Assembly: GCA_035530275.1 (NCBI GenBank)
Contig: DATKVC010000023.1
Location: forward strand, 1-64,000
Direction: 5' to 3'
Length of the DNA: 64,000 nt
From: CAIJMU01 sp035530275
Lineage (GTDB): Bacteria; Spirochaetota; Spirochaetia; Treponematales; Rectinemataceae
Part shown: positions 9,230-17,609 of the stretch, piece after piece
Layout of the letters: each line of letters starts with the position of its first letter
Numbering within the stretch: the stretch's first letter is position 1
Translations under genes and position numbers: made by a program
The notes under the pieces: generated by a model
What the model was told of the DNA's origin: nothing
The model's database searches: none
The model's input: only the letters and a program-made list of their open reading frames with translations

Positions 9230-9573
9230 ATCCCGCCCGGAGGCATTGATACCCGCCGGAGGCTGTCACCTTTGTACTAATTAACGGCCGCAGCTATAAA
9301 AACCAAGAGCGGCACATGCCGCAATTCCAGAATTTTTTCGCGAGGGAATTCTCGAAGGGGCGCCCACAGGCGCCCCTTCGAGAATTCAGCAATCGCCTTA
9401 TTTTTTGTTGGCGGCGCGAAGCGGCGACATCCGCTTAATACAGAAGACCTCGTCCGCTACGGCGGGCGAGGTCTTCCTGAAGCGCGATTTAGGTCGCCGC
9501 TTCGCGTGCCGAAATCTCGCCAAGCCGCGGCTTGGCAGGGCGATTTCGGCAGCGACATCGGGCAACGATCGCC
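9230..9573. other. Intergenic region with stacked inverted repeats (convergent gene ends)
   Basis: No gene is seen. A perfect 19-bp inverted repeat (9346-9364 and 9369-9387, loop CACA) is followed by a near-perfect hairpin at 9443-9476 and a third around the palindrome GCCAAGCCGCGGCTTGGC near 9520-9540. A 14-bp sequence near 9416 is inverted near 9493. It lies between the ends of the ferredoxin gene and the ribosomal superoperon, so bidirectional transcription stop or mRNA 3'-end protection is likely. Confidence 0.7.
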
Positions 9574-9744
9574 TTATTTCTTATTCGCGATCGTTGCCTT
9601 ACAGGTCTTGCAGATCTTGACCTTCTGGCCTTCGACTTCCTGCTCGTAGACGATCTTGACGCCTTCGCGTTTGCAGACGGGACAGGTGCCCCGGCCGTGG
9701 GCGGCGGTATCTTTCAGACCCTTGCCGCGGTGTGCCTTCGACAT
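9574..9744 (-). CDS. 56-residue zinc-ribbon protein at the end of the ribosomal superoperon
   Basis: ATG 9744 is preceded by CGGAGGAG. The basic protein has Cys21-Pro-Val-Cys24 and Cys45-Lys-Thr-Cys48, a zinc-ribbon pattern, and a Lys/Arg/His-rich N-terminus (SKAHRGKGLKD). It follows rplQ by 21 bp and ends the operon. Size, charge and place suggest a ribosome- or RNA-binding protein. I do not recognise a named family. Confidence 0.85.
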   Translation of the reverse strand: MSKAHRGKGLKDTAAHGRGTCPVCKREGVKIVYEQEVEGQKVKICKTCKATIANKK

Positions 9745-9765
9745 AGTATCTCCTCCGGTCCCGGA

Positions 9766-10218
9766 TTACTGGGCCTTGGCGGCGTCGGCCTTCGCTGCCT
9801 TGTCGGCCTTGGCCTGCTTGTCGGCCTTGCGCTGCTCGCGCTCCGCCTTCTTGTCGTCCGTCTTGCGGTCGACGAGCTCGAGGACGACCATGTCGGCCGC
9901 GTCCTGGGCTCGTTCGCCGAGCCTGAGGATGCGTGTATAGCCGCCGTTCCGCTCCTTGAAGCGGGGACCGATGTCGGTGAAGAGCTTGGCGATAATGGCT
10001 TCGTCCCAGAGCTTGCGGGCGACCATTCGTCGATTGTGGACCGAGTCCACCTTCGCGCGGGTGATTTCCTTCTCGGAAAAGCGCTGGACTTCCTTCGCCT
10101 TGGCCCGGGTCGTGACGATGCGCTCGTGCTTGAAAAGCACCGTCATCATGTTGCGGATGAGGGCCTTGCGATGGGCCGGCACCCGGTTAAGCTTGTTGAA
10201 TCCGATCTTATGCTTCAT
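9766..10218 (-). CDS. rplQ: 50S ribosomal protein L17
   Basis: 150 residues; MKHKIGFNKLNR and the block HRKALIRNMMTVLFKHERI are conserved L17 sequence. A Lys/Ala-rich tail of about 25 residues follows the core. Its start overlaps the end of rpoA by 11 bp, so translation is coupled, the same order as in most bacteria. Confidence 0.97.
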   Translation of the reverse strand: MKHKIGFNKLNRVPAHRKALIRNMMTVLFKHERIVTTRAKAKEVQRFSEKEITRAKVDSVHNRRMVARKLWDEAIIAKLFTDIGPRFKERNGGYTRILRLGERAQDAADMVVLELVDRKTDDKKAEREQRKADKQAKADKAAKADAAKAQ

Positions 10219-11263
10219 CGGTCTCTTCCTTCTTCATGGACAGCCTTAGGTGGTTCCGCAGGGCGGAATAGTCCGTCATGCCGAGACCGAGATTCCACTC
10301 CTTGAGCTTGTCCTTGATCTCCTGGAGGGACTTCTTGCCGAAATTCCTGGTCTTCGCGATGTCATCCTCGGTCTTCCTCGTGAGATCGCCTATGGTCTTG
10401 ATGCTGGCGTTCTTGAGGCAGTTGGAGGAGCGCACCGAGAGCTCGAGTTCCTCGACCGGGGTATTGAGGATCTGGCGGACCCTCTCCTCGATCTCGTCGC
10501 TCTCGCCGTCGTCGCCGATCTCGCCCTCGTCGAAGTTGACGAAGATCGCGAAGTGATCCTTGGCGATCTTGGCGGCCTCGGCGAGCGCGTCCTCGGGTTT
10601 CACCGTCCCGTCCGTCCAGATCTCGAGCACGAGCTTGTCGTAGTCCGAGCGCTGGCCGACGCGGGTCGGTTCGACCGCATACTTCACTTTTCGGATGGGC
10701 GAGAAGATCGCGTCCATCGGGATGGTGCCCACGACTTCGACGTACTTCTCGTTGACCTCGGAGGGGACGTAGCCCCGTCCGAGATCGATCTGCACCTCGA
10801 CGTCGATGCGGGCGCCCGCACTGAGATTGCCGATCTTGACCCCGGGAGTGAGCACCTCGAGGGACTTGCCCTCGGCGAGCGACGCTCCCGTGATCTCCAT
10901 CGGTCCGGCGAACTCGTAGAGAAAGGTCGCCTGTTCCTCGTCGTTGGGCAGACGGATGCGAACCTGCTTGAGGTTGTTGAGCATCTCGATCGTGTCCTCG
11001 ACGAGGCCGGGAATCGTCTCGAATTCGCTCGAGACGATGTGCTGGGCGCCATCCGCGTCGTAGCGGACGATCCGCACCGCGGTGACGGCGTAACCCTGGA
11101 TCGAAGAGAGGAGGATGCGGCGCAGCGAGTTGCCGACGGTAGTGCCGTAGCCGGGCTCGAAGGGGTACGCCAGGAACTTGCCGTAGTCCGCGCCGGACTC
11201 GCTCTGTTCGTAGGTGATCCCCTTCGGCCTCTTGAAGCCTTTGAGGAGGTTCTTCCGCGCCAT
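10208..11263 (-). CDS. rpoA: DNA-directed RNA polymerase subunit alpha
   Basis: 351 residues. The N-terminal assembly domain contains EPGYGTTVGNSLRRILLSS, and the C-terminal domain, which contacts UP elements and activators, contains VEELELSVRSSNCLKN and NFGKKSLQEIKDKL. A short acidic linker (about residues 240-255) separates them. It lies 9 bp after rpsD inside the superoperon, allowing co-regulation with ribosomal proteins. Confidence 0.98.
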   Translation of the reverse strand: MARKNLLKGFKRPKGITYEQSESGADYGKFLAYPFEPGYGTTVGNSLRRILLSSIQGYAVTAVRIVRYDADGAQHIVSSEFETIPGLVEDTIEMLNNLKQVRIRLPNDEEQATFLYEFAGPMEITGASLAEGKSLEVLTPGVKIGNLSAGARIDVEVQIDLGRGYVPSEVNEKYVEVVGTIPMDAIFSPIRKVKYAVEPTRVGQRSDYDKLVLEIWTDGTVKPEDALAEAAKIAKDHFAIFVNFDEGEIGDDGESDEIEERVRQILNTPVEELELSVRSSNCLKNASIKTIGDLTRKTEDDIAKTRNFGKKSLQEIKDKLKEWNLGLGMTDYSALRNHLRLSMKKEETDEA

Positions 11264-11272
11264 TTCGTCTCC

Positions 11273-11908
11273 TTACTTGGAGTAGAGCTCGACGACGAGC
11301 TGCTCCCGGATGTCCGCCATGTCAGTGATGTCTTGGCGGTGGGGGATGGACGCGAAGCGACCACTCATCTTGTCCGGATCGACCTCGAGCCAGGGCATGA
11401 CGCCTGAGCGTCCCACTTCCTGGAGAGCGTCCTTGACGAGGGTCATCTTCTTGCCGGAGGCGAGGATCTCGATCTTGTCGCCTTCGCGCACGGTGTAGGA
11501 GGGCACGTTGACGCGCTTGCCGTTCACGGACACGTGGCCGTGGAGAACGAGCTGGCGCGCCTGAGCCCGGGAAACCGCGAAGCGAAGCCGCATGACGACG
11601 GTATCGAGCCTGCGCTCGAGGAGGGCGAAGAGGTTTTCGCCTGTCTTTCCGGGCATGCGGAGCGCCTTCTCGAAGGTGTTCCTGAACTGGGTCTCCATGA
11701 GGCCGTAGGACCTCTTGAGACGCTGCTTCTCGCGGAGCTGGACCGCGTATTCGGATTGCTTGCCCTGGCGGGACTTCGGCGCCTTCCCCGGGGGAAGGGC
11801 CTTGCGATTGATCGGGCACTTGTCGCTCTTGCAGCGGTTGCCCTTGAGAAAGAGCTTGCGCTGCTCGGTGCGGCAGAGCCTGCAGACTGGACCGATATAT
11901 CTGGCCAT
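11273..11908 (-). CDS. rpsD: 30S ribosomal protein S4, zinc-binding form
   Basis: 211 residues. The N-terminus keeps four cysteines (CRLC and, 13 residues on, CKSDKC), the C+ zinc form. The S4 RNA-binding domain (RLDTVVMRLRFAVSRAQARQ, GHVSVNGKRVNVPSY) follows. S4 is a primary 16S rRNA binder and in many bacteria a translational repressor of its operon; no such site was identified here. Confidence 0.98.
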   Translation of the reverse strand: MARYIGPVCRLCRTEQRKLFLKGNRCKSDKCPINRKALPPGKAPKSRQGKQSEYAVQLREKQRLKRSYGLMETQFRNTFEKALRMPGKTGENLFALLERRLDTVVMRLRFAVSRAQARQLVLHGHVSVNGKRVNVPSYTVREGDKIEILASGKKMTLVKDALQEVGRSGVMPWLEVDPDKMSGRFASIPHRQDITDMADIREQLVVELYSK

Positions 11909-11928
11909 ACTATGTCACCCCTTCCTTG

Positions 11929-12309
11929 TCAGATGCGTCGGGCCTTGCGGGGCCGGCAGCCGTTGTGCGGTATCGGGGTCACGTCGCTGATCGTGCGGAC
12001 CTTGAGCCCCGAGGCGCCGAGCTGGCGGATGGCCGACTCGCGACCCACGCCGGGTCCCTTCACGAACACGTTGACCTCGCGAAGACCGACATTGAGCGCC
12101 TTCTGGATCGCCGTTTCCGCGATTGTCTGGGCGGCGAAGGGGGTGGACTTCTTCGCCCCGCGGAATCCGAGGCCGCCGGAGCTGGCCCAGGAGATGGCGT
12201 TCCCGTTCAGGTCGGTAATCGTGACGATCGTGTTGTTGAAGGTCGCCTGGATGTAGACGTTGCCCTCGTAAACCGACTTCTTCTCTTTCTTCTTCTTGGC
12301 CGTTGCCAC
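11929..12309 (-). CDS. rpsK: 30S ribosomal protein S11
   Basis: 126 residues. Lys-rich N-terminus, then NVYIQATFNNTIVTITD and the C-terminal VTPIPHNGCRPRKARRI, both diagnostic. S11 helps form the platform near the mRNA exit. It lies between rpsM and rpsD with short gaps. Confidence 0.98.
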   Translation of the reverse strand: MATAKKKKEKKSVYEGNVYIQATFNNTIVTITDLNGNAISWASSGGLGFRGAKKSTPFAAQTIAETAIQKALNVGLREVNVFVKGPGVGRESAIRQLGASGLKVRTISDVTPIPHNGCRPRKARRI

Positions 12310-12324
12310 TTCTCGCCCCCGCCC

Positions 12325-12693
12325 TTAGGCCTTTTTCTTGTTCGCGACGGTCTTGCGCTTGCCCTTGCGGGTGCGTGCGTTCGTCTTGGTGCGCTGGCCG
12401 CGGACGGGGAGGCCCCTGCGGTGCCTGAGGCCGCGGTAGCAGCCGATGTCCATGAGCCGCTTGATGTTGAGGGCCACCTCAGACCGGAGGCGTCCCTCGA
12501 CCTTGTAGTCGCTCTCGATGACCTTGCGGAGCTCGGCGAGCTCGTCGTTGGAAAGGTCGTTGATCTTCTTGTTCGGGTCGATTTTCGTCGAGTCGCAGAT
12601 CTTCCGCGCGGACACACGGCCGAGACCGTAGATGTACGTGAGGGCGATCTCGACGTGCTTGTTGGGGAGGTCAACTCCCGCTATACGTGCCAT
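12325..12693 (-). CDS. rpsM: 30S ribosomal protein S13
   Basis: 122 residues; starts MARIAGVDLPNKHVEIALTY and contains GLRHRRGLPVRGQRTKTNAR, both conserved. It contacts the 30S head and inter-subunit bridge B1. It follows rpmJ by 15 bp. Confidence 0.98.
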   Translation of the reverse strand: MARIAGVDLPNKHVEIALTYIYGLGRVSARKICDSTKIDPNKKINDLSNDELAELRKVIESDYKVEGRLRSEVALNIKRLMDIGCYRGLRHRRGLPVRGQRTKTNARTRKGKRKTVANKKKA

Positions 12694-12708
12694 GAGCTAC
12701 CTCTCCTC

Positions 12709-12822
12709 TCAGCCCTGCTTCTGCTTGTGCTTGGGGTTTTCGCAGACGATGCGGACCACACCCTCGCGCTTTATGACCTTGCACTTGTCGCAGATCTTCT
12801 TGACGCTTGTCCTGACCTTCAT
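12709..12822 (-). CDS. rpmJ: 50S ribosomal protein L36
   Basis: 37 residues, starting MKVRTSVKKICDKCKVIKRE. It carries the CxxC, Cys and His zinc ligands of the C+ form (CDKC ... VCENPKHKQ) and a typical KQKQG end. The Cys form needs zinc. It lies between secY and rpsM, the usual place; no infA or adk is inserted here. Confidence 0.97.
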   Translation of the reverse strand: MKVRTSVKKICDKCKVIKREGVVRIVCENPKHKQKQG

Positions 12823-12881
12823 CTTATTCTCCAGTGCGGCCTTACGCAGCCCGCCATTTAATACCGCTTCAAGGATTTTTT

Positions 12882-14204
12882 CTACAGGTTCCTCGACCTG
12901 ATGTGACCCTTCTTAACCAGGCCTTCGTGATGGTGCATCTTGAGAAGGGCGTTCACCTGCGACATGGTGTCGAGGTCGACGCCGACGAGGATCAGCAGGG
13001 AGGTACCTCCCATGAGGTACGCGAGCTGGCTCGGAAAGTGGAACATCTGGGTCACGAGGGTCGGAATAAGGGCGATGAACGCGAGGTAGATGGAGCCCGG
13101 GAAAATGATCCTGTTGAGGATCTTCGTGAGGTGTTCCTCCATCTTCTCGCTCCGGATGCCGGGGATCGAACCGCCGTTCTCCCTGATATTCTTCGAGATC
13201 TCCTGGGGATTCAGCGTGACCTGGGTGTAGAAATAAGCGAAGAAGATGATGAAGGTCACGTAGAGGAACTCGTACCAGCCGTGGCCGGGAGAGAGGGCGT
13301 AGGAGAGGTCGCGGAGCCACTTCGAATTGACGCCGAGGCTCTGCGAGATCTGCAGCGGGAAGGTCAGCAAGCTGGAGGCAAAGATGACCGGGATGACGCC
13401 CGAGGGATTGAGCTTGAAGGGAATGTAGGTGTTCTGGGCGCCGTACATCTTCCGGCCCACGACGCGTTTGGCGTAGTTGACCGGTATCTTGCGCTGTCCC
13501 TGCTGCTCCATGACGACGAGGGCGACCACCGCGATGAACATCAGGATGACGACCACCGCGTAGACGGCGTTGACCTCGCCCCTGGTGATGAGCTTGCCGA
13601 GCTCGTAGAAGGCGTTGGGAAGCCTCGACACGATGCCGGCGAAAATGAGGAGGGAGACGCCGTTGCCGATGCCCCTCTTCGTGATCTGCTCGCCGATCCA
13701 CACGAGGAACATGGTTCCCGTGGTGACCGTCAGCATCGCTATGATCGTGTAGGCCAGGCGGTTCTGCATCACGATGGCGTTGGGAATGCGGTCGGCCCAC
13801 ACGGTGACGGTGAAGGCCTGGACCATCGCGACGAGGATCGTGCCGAGACGGGTGATGAGCTGGATTCTCTTCTTGCCGCCCTCTTCCTCGGCCATCTTCT
13901 TGAGCCGCGGGAAGACGATGAGGAGGAGCTGCATGATGATCTGCATGCTGATATAGGGCATGACGCCCATCATGAACAGCGAGAAGTTCTTGAAGGCGCC
14001 GCCCGCGAAGAAGTCGAGGTAGTCGGTGATGCCGTTGGCGCCGCCGCTCTGGGACTCGAAATAGACGCGGAGCGCCGCGACGTCGATGCCGGGAATGGGG
14101 AGGTAGGCGCCGAGCCTGAAGACGGCGAGCCAGAACAGGGTGAAGAGGATCCGGTCACGGAGCTCCTTCACCCTGAAGATATCCACGATGGGGTTGCTGG
14201 CCAT
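12882..14204 (-). CDS. secY: Preprotein translocase subunit SecY
   Basis: 440 residues with ten hydrophobic segments. Diagnostic blocks include RLGAYLPIPGID, GIGNGVSLLIFAGI and SIPGIRSE near the cytoplasmic loops. SecY forms the protein-conducting channel with SecE, also in this window at 62911-63093. It sits after rplO, as usual. The C-terminus is Lys/His-rich (LKMHHHEGLVKKGHIRSRNL). Confidence 0.98.
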   Translation of the reverse strand: MASNPIVDIFRVKELRDRILFTLFWLAVFRLGAYLPIPGIDVAALRVYFESQSGGANGITDYLDFFAGGAFKNFSLFMMGVMPYISMQIIMQLLLIVFPRLKKMAEEEGGKKRIQLITRLGTILVAMVQAFTVTVWADRIPNAIVMQNRLAYTIIAMLTVTTGTMFLVWIGEQITKRGIGNGVSLLIFAGIVSRLPNAFYELGKLITRGEVNAVYAVVVILMFIAVVALVVMEQQGQRKIPVNYAKRVVGRKMYGAQNTYIPFKLNPSGVIPVIFASSLLTFPLQISQSLGVNSKWLRDLSYALSPGHGWYEFLYVTFIIFFAYFYTQVTLNPQEISKNIRENGGSIPGIRSEKMEEHLTKILNRIIFPGSIYLAFIALIPTLVTQMFHFPSQLAYLMGGTSLLILVGVDLDTMSQVNALLKMHHHEGLVKKGHIRSRNL

Positions 14205-14219
14205 GTTTCGCGCCGCCGC

Positions 14220-14684
14220 TTACTTCGCGGCCGTGACTGGCGGGGTCTCGACCTTGCCGCCGGCCTTCTCGATCTTGTCCTTCGCCGAGGCCGAAACCTT
14301 GTCGACAGACACGACGAGAGCCTTGGTGATATCGCCCATGCCCAGCACCTTCACGAGGCCGTCGGCCTTGCGCACGAGGCCTCGGGCGACGAGGCTAGCC
14401 CCGTCGACGGTCTCGTTGGCTTCGAACTTTGTATCGAGGTCGCGGAGATTCACCACCTGCCATTCCTTGCGGAAGATGTTGGTGAAACCGCGGTGCGGGA
14501 TGCGGCGATAGAGGGGCATCTGGCCGCCCTCGAAGCCGGGATAGGTCTTGCCGCCGGAGCGGGACTGCTGTCCCTTGTTGCCTTTGCCGGCGGTGCCGCC
14601 GAGGCCGGAGCCCTGGCCGCGTCCCACGATGCGCTTGCGCTTGTGGGAGCCCTCGGGGGCGTGCAGGTTGAAGTCGGACATCAC
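14220..14684 (-). CDS. rplO: 50S ribosomal protein L15
   Basis: 154 residues. The Gly/Arg-rich N-terminus (KRKRIVGRGQGSGLGGTAGK) and GGQMPLYRRIPHRGF are diagnostic. The last 30 residues are Ala/Lys-rich. It overlaps rpmD by 4 bp. Confidence 0.97.
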   Translation of the reverse strand: MMSDFNLHAPEGSHKRKRIVGRGQGSGLGGTAGKGNKGQQSRSGGKTYPGFEGGQMPLYRRIPHRGFTNIFRKEWQVVNLRDLDTKFEANETVDGASLVARGLVRKADGLVKVLGMGDITKALVVSVDKVSASAKDKIEKAGGKVETPPVTAAK

Positions 14685-14866
14685 TCGACCTCCTTGACTT
14701 CGACGAGGTGATCCACCGCGCGGACCATGCCGAGTATCGCGGGGCTCGCCTCCTGGACGGTGCGGGAGCCGATCTTACGGAGTCCGAGGGAGCGCACGGT
14801 CGCGCGCTTTTCGGGCTTCTGGTGGATCGTGCTCTTCACGAGCGTGATCTCGATTTTCTTTGCCAT
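14681..14866 (-). CDS. rpmD: 50S ribosomal protein L30
   Basis: 61 residues from ATG 14866 (MAKKIEITLVKSTIHQKPEK), the normal length. The frame stays open upstream, but that part is the rpsE region in another frame and is not used. LGLRKIGSRTVQEASPAILG is conserved in L30. It overlaps rplO (ATGA). Confidence 0.96.
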   Translation of the reverse strand: MAKKIEITLVKSTIHQKPEKRATVRSLGLRKIGSRTVQEASPAILGMVRAVDHLVEVKEVE

Positions 14867-14868
14867 AA

Positions 14869-15393
14869 TCAGCCCCACAGATCCTTGATGGTCTTGCCGC
14901 GGTTTTTCGCGACGGTCTTTGCGTCCATCATATTCTCGGCCGCGTTGAAGACGGCACGGACGATGTTGATGGAGCTTCGCGAACCCACGCACTTGGAGAG
15001 GACGTCGGTGACGCCGCCCGCCTCCATGATGGCGCGGACCGGCCCGCCGGCGATGATGCCCGAGCCCGGGCAGGCGGGCTTCATATAGATCTTCGTCGCC
15101 TTGAAGTTGCCGATGACGTCGTGCGGGATGGTCCCGTTCTTCACGGGGAAGCGGATCATCGCGCGCTTGGCCTTGTCGATGCTCTTGCGGATGGCCTCGG
15201 AGACGTCCTTGGCCTTGCCGAAGCCGTAGCCCACGTTGCCGGCGCGGTCGCCGACGACGGTGAGGGCCGAGAATGAAAAGCTTCGGCCGCCCTTCACGAC
15301 CTTCGCGGTCCTGTTGAGCTTGACGAGCTTCTCGACATAATTGTCACGGGGCTCGTCGCCGCCCCGCCTGTTCCTGTCGTTCCTGTCGTTCAC
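14869..15393 (-). CDS. rpsE: 30S ribosomal protein S5
   Basis: 174 residues. An Arg/Asp/Asn-rich start (MNDRNDRNRRGGDEPRD) precedes the core, with VVKGGRSFSFSALTVVGD and GYGFGKAKDVSEAI. S5 shapes the mRNA entry channel and affects fidelity and spectinomycin response; the loop around VKGGRSF is wild-type-like. Confidence 0.97.
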   Translation of the reverse strand: MNDRNDRNRRGGDEPRDNYVEKLVKLNRTAKVVKGGRSFSFSALTVVGDRAGNVGYGFGKAKDVSEAIRKSIDKAKRAMIRFPVKNGTIPHDVIGNFKATKIYMKPACPGSGIIAGGPVRAIMEAGGVTDVLSKCVGSRSSINIVRAVFNAAENMMDAKTVAKNRGKTIKDLWG

Positions 15394-15402
15394 GCCGTCC
15401 CC

Positions 15403-15768
15403 CTAGAACTGGATCCCGGCTTTGCGGGCGCCGTCGGCAATCGCCTTGACGATGCCGTGGTACTTGTAGCCGTTCCGGTCGAAGACCACGGTGGCCACGT
15501 TCTTGTCCTTCAGGCGCTTGCCGATCTCCTCGCCGAGCTTGGCAGCCCCCTCGACGTTCCGCTTGATCGACTTGAGGGATTCCTCGAGGGTCGAAGCGGC
15601 GGCGAGGGTCGTACCGGCGAGGTCGTCGACAACCTGGACATAGAGGTAGCGATTCGATTTGAAAACCGTCATGCGCGGCATCTCCGCCGTGCCCTCGATG
15701 TGCTTCCGGACGTGGAGCTTGCGCTGCTCGCGCTTGCGCAGCTTGTCGTTCAATTCCTTAACGCTCAT
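15403..15768 (-). CDS. rplR: 50S ribosomal protein L18
   Basis: 121 residues. R-rich start, then VFKSNRYLYVQVVDDLAGTT and VVFDRNGYKYHGIVKAIADG, as in L18. It binds 5S rRNA together with L5 and L25. It lies 9 bp after rplF. Confidence 0.97.
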   Translation of the reverse strand: MSVKELNDKLRKREQRKLHVRKHIEGTAEMPRMTVFKSNRYLYVQVVDDLAGTTLAAASTLEESLKSIKRNVEGAAKLGEEIGKRLKDKNVATVVFDRNGYKYHGIVKAIADGARKAGIQF

Positions 15769-15777
15769 TCATGCGCC

Positions 15778-16320
15778 TCACTTCACGCCGGTCTTTCCGA
15801 CCTTCTTCCTGATCGTCTCGTCCTCGTACCTGATTCCCTTGCCCTTGTAGGGCTCGGGGAGGCGGAGGCTTCTGACCTCGCTCGCGAACTTGCCCACGAG
15901 CCAGCGATCGTATCCGGAGACGACGATCTTCTGGTTGTTGGCCTCGGTGACGACGGAAACACCGTCGGGGATGGCCACCGCGAAATCGGTGGAGTATCCG
16001 AGGCTGAGGACAAGGAGTTTTCCCTGCACTTCGGCACGGTAGCCGACGCCGTTGACCAAGAGGGCCTTCTTGAAGCCCTCGGAGACGCCGATGACCATGT
16101 TGTTGACGAGCTGGCGATAGAGCCCGTGGAAGGACTTCGCCTGCTTGGAATCGCTCTTCCGCGTCACATGGACGGCGCCGTCCTTGACGGCGATCTCGAC
16201 TGTAGGATCGTAGCTCTGCTGGAGCTTTCCCTTGGGCCCTTCAACCGACACCAGGGTGGGGCTGACATTCACCTTCACTCCCTGGGGGATCCGGACCGGC
16301 CGTATTCCGAGTCTCGACAT
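15778..16320 (-). CDS. rplF: 50S ribosomal protein L6
   Basis: 180 residues; MSRLGIRPVRIPQGVKV and the C-terminal LPEPYKGKGIRYEDE are the two ends of the conserved L6 fold, made of duplicated alpha/beta domains. It contacts the GTPase-associated region of 23S rRNA. Confidence 0.98.
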   Translation of the reverse strand: MSRLGIRPVRIPQGVKVNVSPTLVSVEGPKGKLQQSYDPTVEIAVKDGAVHVTRKSDSKQAKSFHGLYRQLVNNMVIGVSEGFKKALLVNGVGYRAEVQGKLLVLSLGYSTDFAVAIPDGVSVVTEANNQKIVVSGYDRWLVGKFASEVRSLRLPEPYKGKGIRYEDETIRKKVGKTGVK

Positions 16321-16332
16321 GCTGTTACCTCG

Positions 16333-16731
16333 TTACCAGACGCTGCAGATGAGCTCTCCGCCCATCTGCTTCTCGACTGCCTTGCGCCCCGTCGTCACCC
16401 CACCGGAAGTGGAGACGATCAGAGTGCCGTAGCCGTTGTGGACGCGAGGGAGCTCCTTGTAGCCAGAGTAGACCCGGCGGCCTGGCCGCGAGACCTTCTC
16501 GAGGCCGTGAAGGACGGGCTCGTTCTCGTCGTCGTACTTGAGGAAGATCCTGATGACATTGCTGCCCTCAGCCTGGATCTTCTTGAAGTTCTTGATGAAA
16601 CCTTCGGTCTTGAGGATCTTCACGATCTCGAGCTTGAGTTTCGAGGTGGAGATGTCGACCTTCTCGTGGCGAGCCATGCTCGCGTTGCGGATCTTGGTCA
16701 GCATGTCCGCGATGGGATCAGAAACGCTCAT
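16333..16731 (-). CDS. rpsH: 30S ribosomal protein S8
   Basis: 132 residues: SVSDPIADMLTKIRNASMAR at the start and the C-terminal STSGGVTTGRKAVEKQMGGE are diagnostic. In E. coli S8 represses the spc operon by binding rplE mRNA; that site was not checked here. Confidence 0.98.
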   Translation of the reverse strand: MSVSDPIADMLTKIRNASMARHEKVDISTSKLKLEIVKILKTEGFIKNFKKIQAEGSNVIRIFLKYDDENEPVLHGLEKVSRPGRRVYSGYKELPRVHNGYGTLIVSTSGGVTTGRKAVEKQMGGELICSVW

Positions 16732-16741
16732 CGTGGTCCTC

Positions 16742-16927
16742 CTACCAGCTCGACTTCGTGACCCCGGGGATCATGCCCTCGGAAGAAAGCTTCCGGAAGC
16801 AGATCCTGCAGAGTTCGAATTTACGAAGATATCCCCTGGGGCGCCCGCAGACCTTGCAGCGGCGGACGAGCCGGGTGGAATACTTGGGCTTCTTCTGAGC
16901 CTTGAGAATCATCGCCTTTCGTGCCAT
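16742..16927 (-). CDS. rpsN: 30S ribosomal protein S14, zinc form
   Basis: 61 residues from ATG 16927, the length of the type-Z protein. Zinc ligands are CKVC and CRIC (RRCKVCGRPRGYLRKFELC). No zinc-free paralogue is seen in the window. An upstream start at 16972 would add 15 residues unlike S14 and is rejected. Confidence 0.97.
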   Translation of the reverse strand: MARKAMILKAQKKPKYSTRLVRRCKVCGRPRGYLRKFELCRICFRKLSSEGMIPGVTKSSW

Positions 16928-16940
16928 CAGCGTACCTTCC

Positions 16941-17609
16941 TTATTTCCTGAAGGGCATGCCCATCCGGGCAAGGAGGCTCTTCGCTTCCTTGTCGGTGGC
17001 CGCGGTCGTCACGATCGCGATATTGAGGCCCATGATCTTCTCGATCTTGTCGAAGTCGATCTCAGGGAAGATGATCTGCTCGTTGAGTCCCAGCGAGTAG
17101 TTTCCATGCCCGTCGAAAGCGTTGCCGTTGACCCCGCGGAAATCCTTGACGCGGGGGAGGGCGACGTTGATGAGCCTGTCGAGGAACTCCCACATCATCG
17201 AACCGCGAAGCGTGACCTTCGTGCCGATCTCCTGGCCTTCGCGAATCTTGAAGGTGGCGATCGACTTGCGCGCCTTCGTCTTCATCGCCTTCTGCCCGGT
17301 GATGTGGCCGATGTCTTCGACCGCCGCGTCGAGGATCTTCTTGTTTTCCTTGGCCTCGCCGACGCCCATGGACACCGTCACCTTCACGAGACGGGGAACT
17401 TGCATCGTGGAACTGTAGCCGAACTCCTCCTTGAGGGAGGGGGCTATCGTCTCGCGATAGATCTTCTTGAGCCGGGGCACATAGCCCTTCGGGAGCGGCG
17501 CCGAGGCACCGGCCTTCGCGGAAGCCGCGGCTGCCTTTTCGGCCTTCCTGGCGGCCGCCTCTGCCTTCTTCGCGGCCGCTACAGCGGCCTGGTCGTTCGT
17601 GGCTGCCAT
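16941..17609 (-). CDS. rplE: 50S ribosomal protein L5 with an Ala/Lys-rich N-terminal extension
   Basis: 222 residues; the usual length is about 180. From about residue 40 the L5 fold is standard (PRLKKIYRETIAPSLKEEF, RLVKVTVSMGVGEAKENK, LRGSMMWEFLDRLI). The first 40 residues are an Ala/Lys-rich low-complexity stretch (AAVAAAKKAEAAARKAEKAA) likely to be a charged helix. The ATG at 17609 overlaps the rplX stop by one base (TAATG), which supports this start and so the extension. Confidence 0.95.
   Translation of the reverse strand: MAATNDQAAVAAAKKAEAAARKAEKAAAASAKAGASAPLPKGYVPRLKKIYRETIAPSLKEEFGYSSTMQVPRLVKVTVSMGVGEAKENKKILDAAVEDIGHITGQKAMKTKARKSIATFKIREGQEIGTKVTLRGSMMWEFLDRLINVALPRVKDFRGVNGNAFDGHGNYSLGLNEQIIFPEIDFDKIEKIMGLNIAIVTTAATDKEAKSLLARMGMPFRK

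Noticed and set aside
10250..11407. Long open frames opposite rpoA, secY, rpoB and rpoC (some over 600 codons)
   Set aside because: They are mirror frames of high-GC genes, rich in Leu/Asp/Val/Arg, without ribosome binding sites or known domains.
14867..14992. Longer L30 start
   Set aside because: The additional 42 residues are coded inside rpsE in another frame; L30 has its normal length from 14866.
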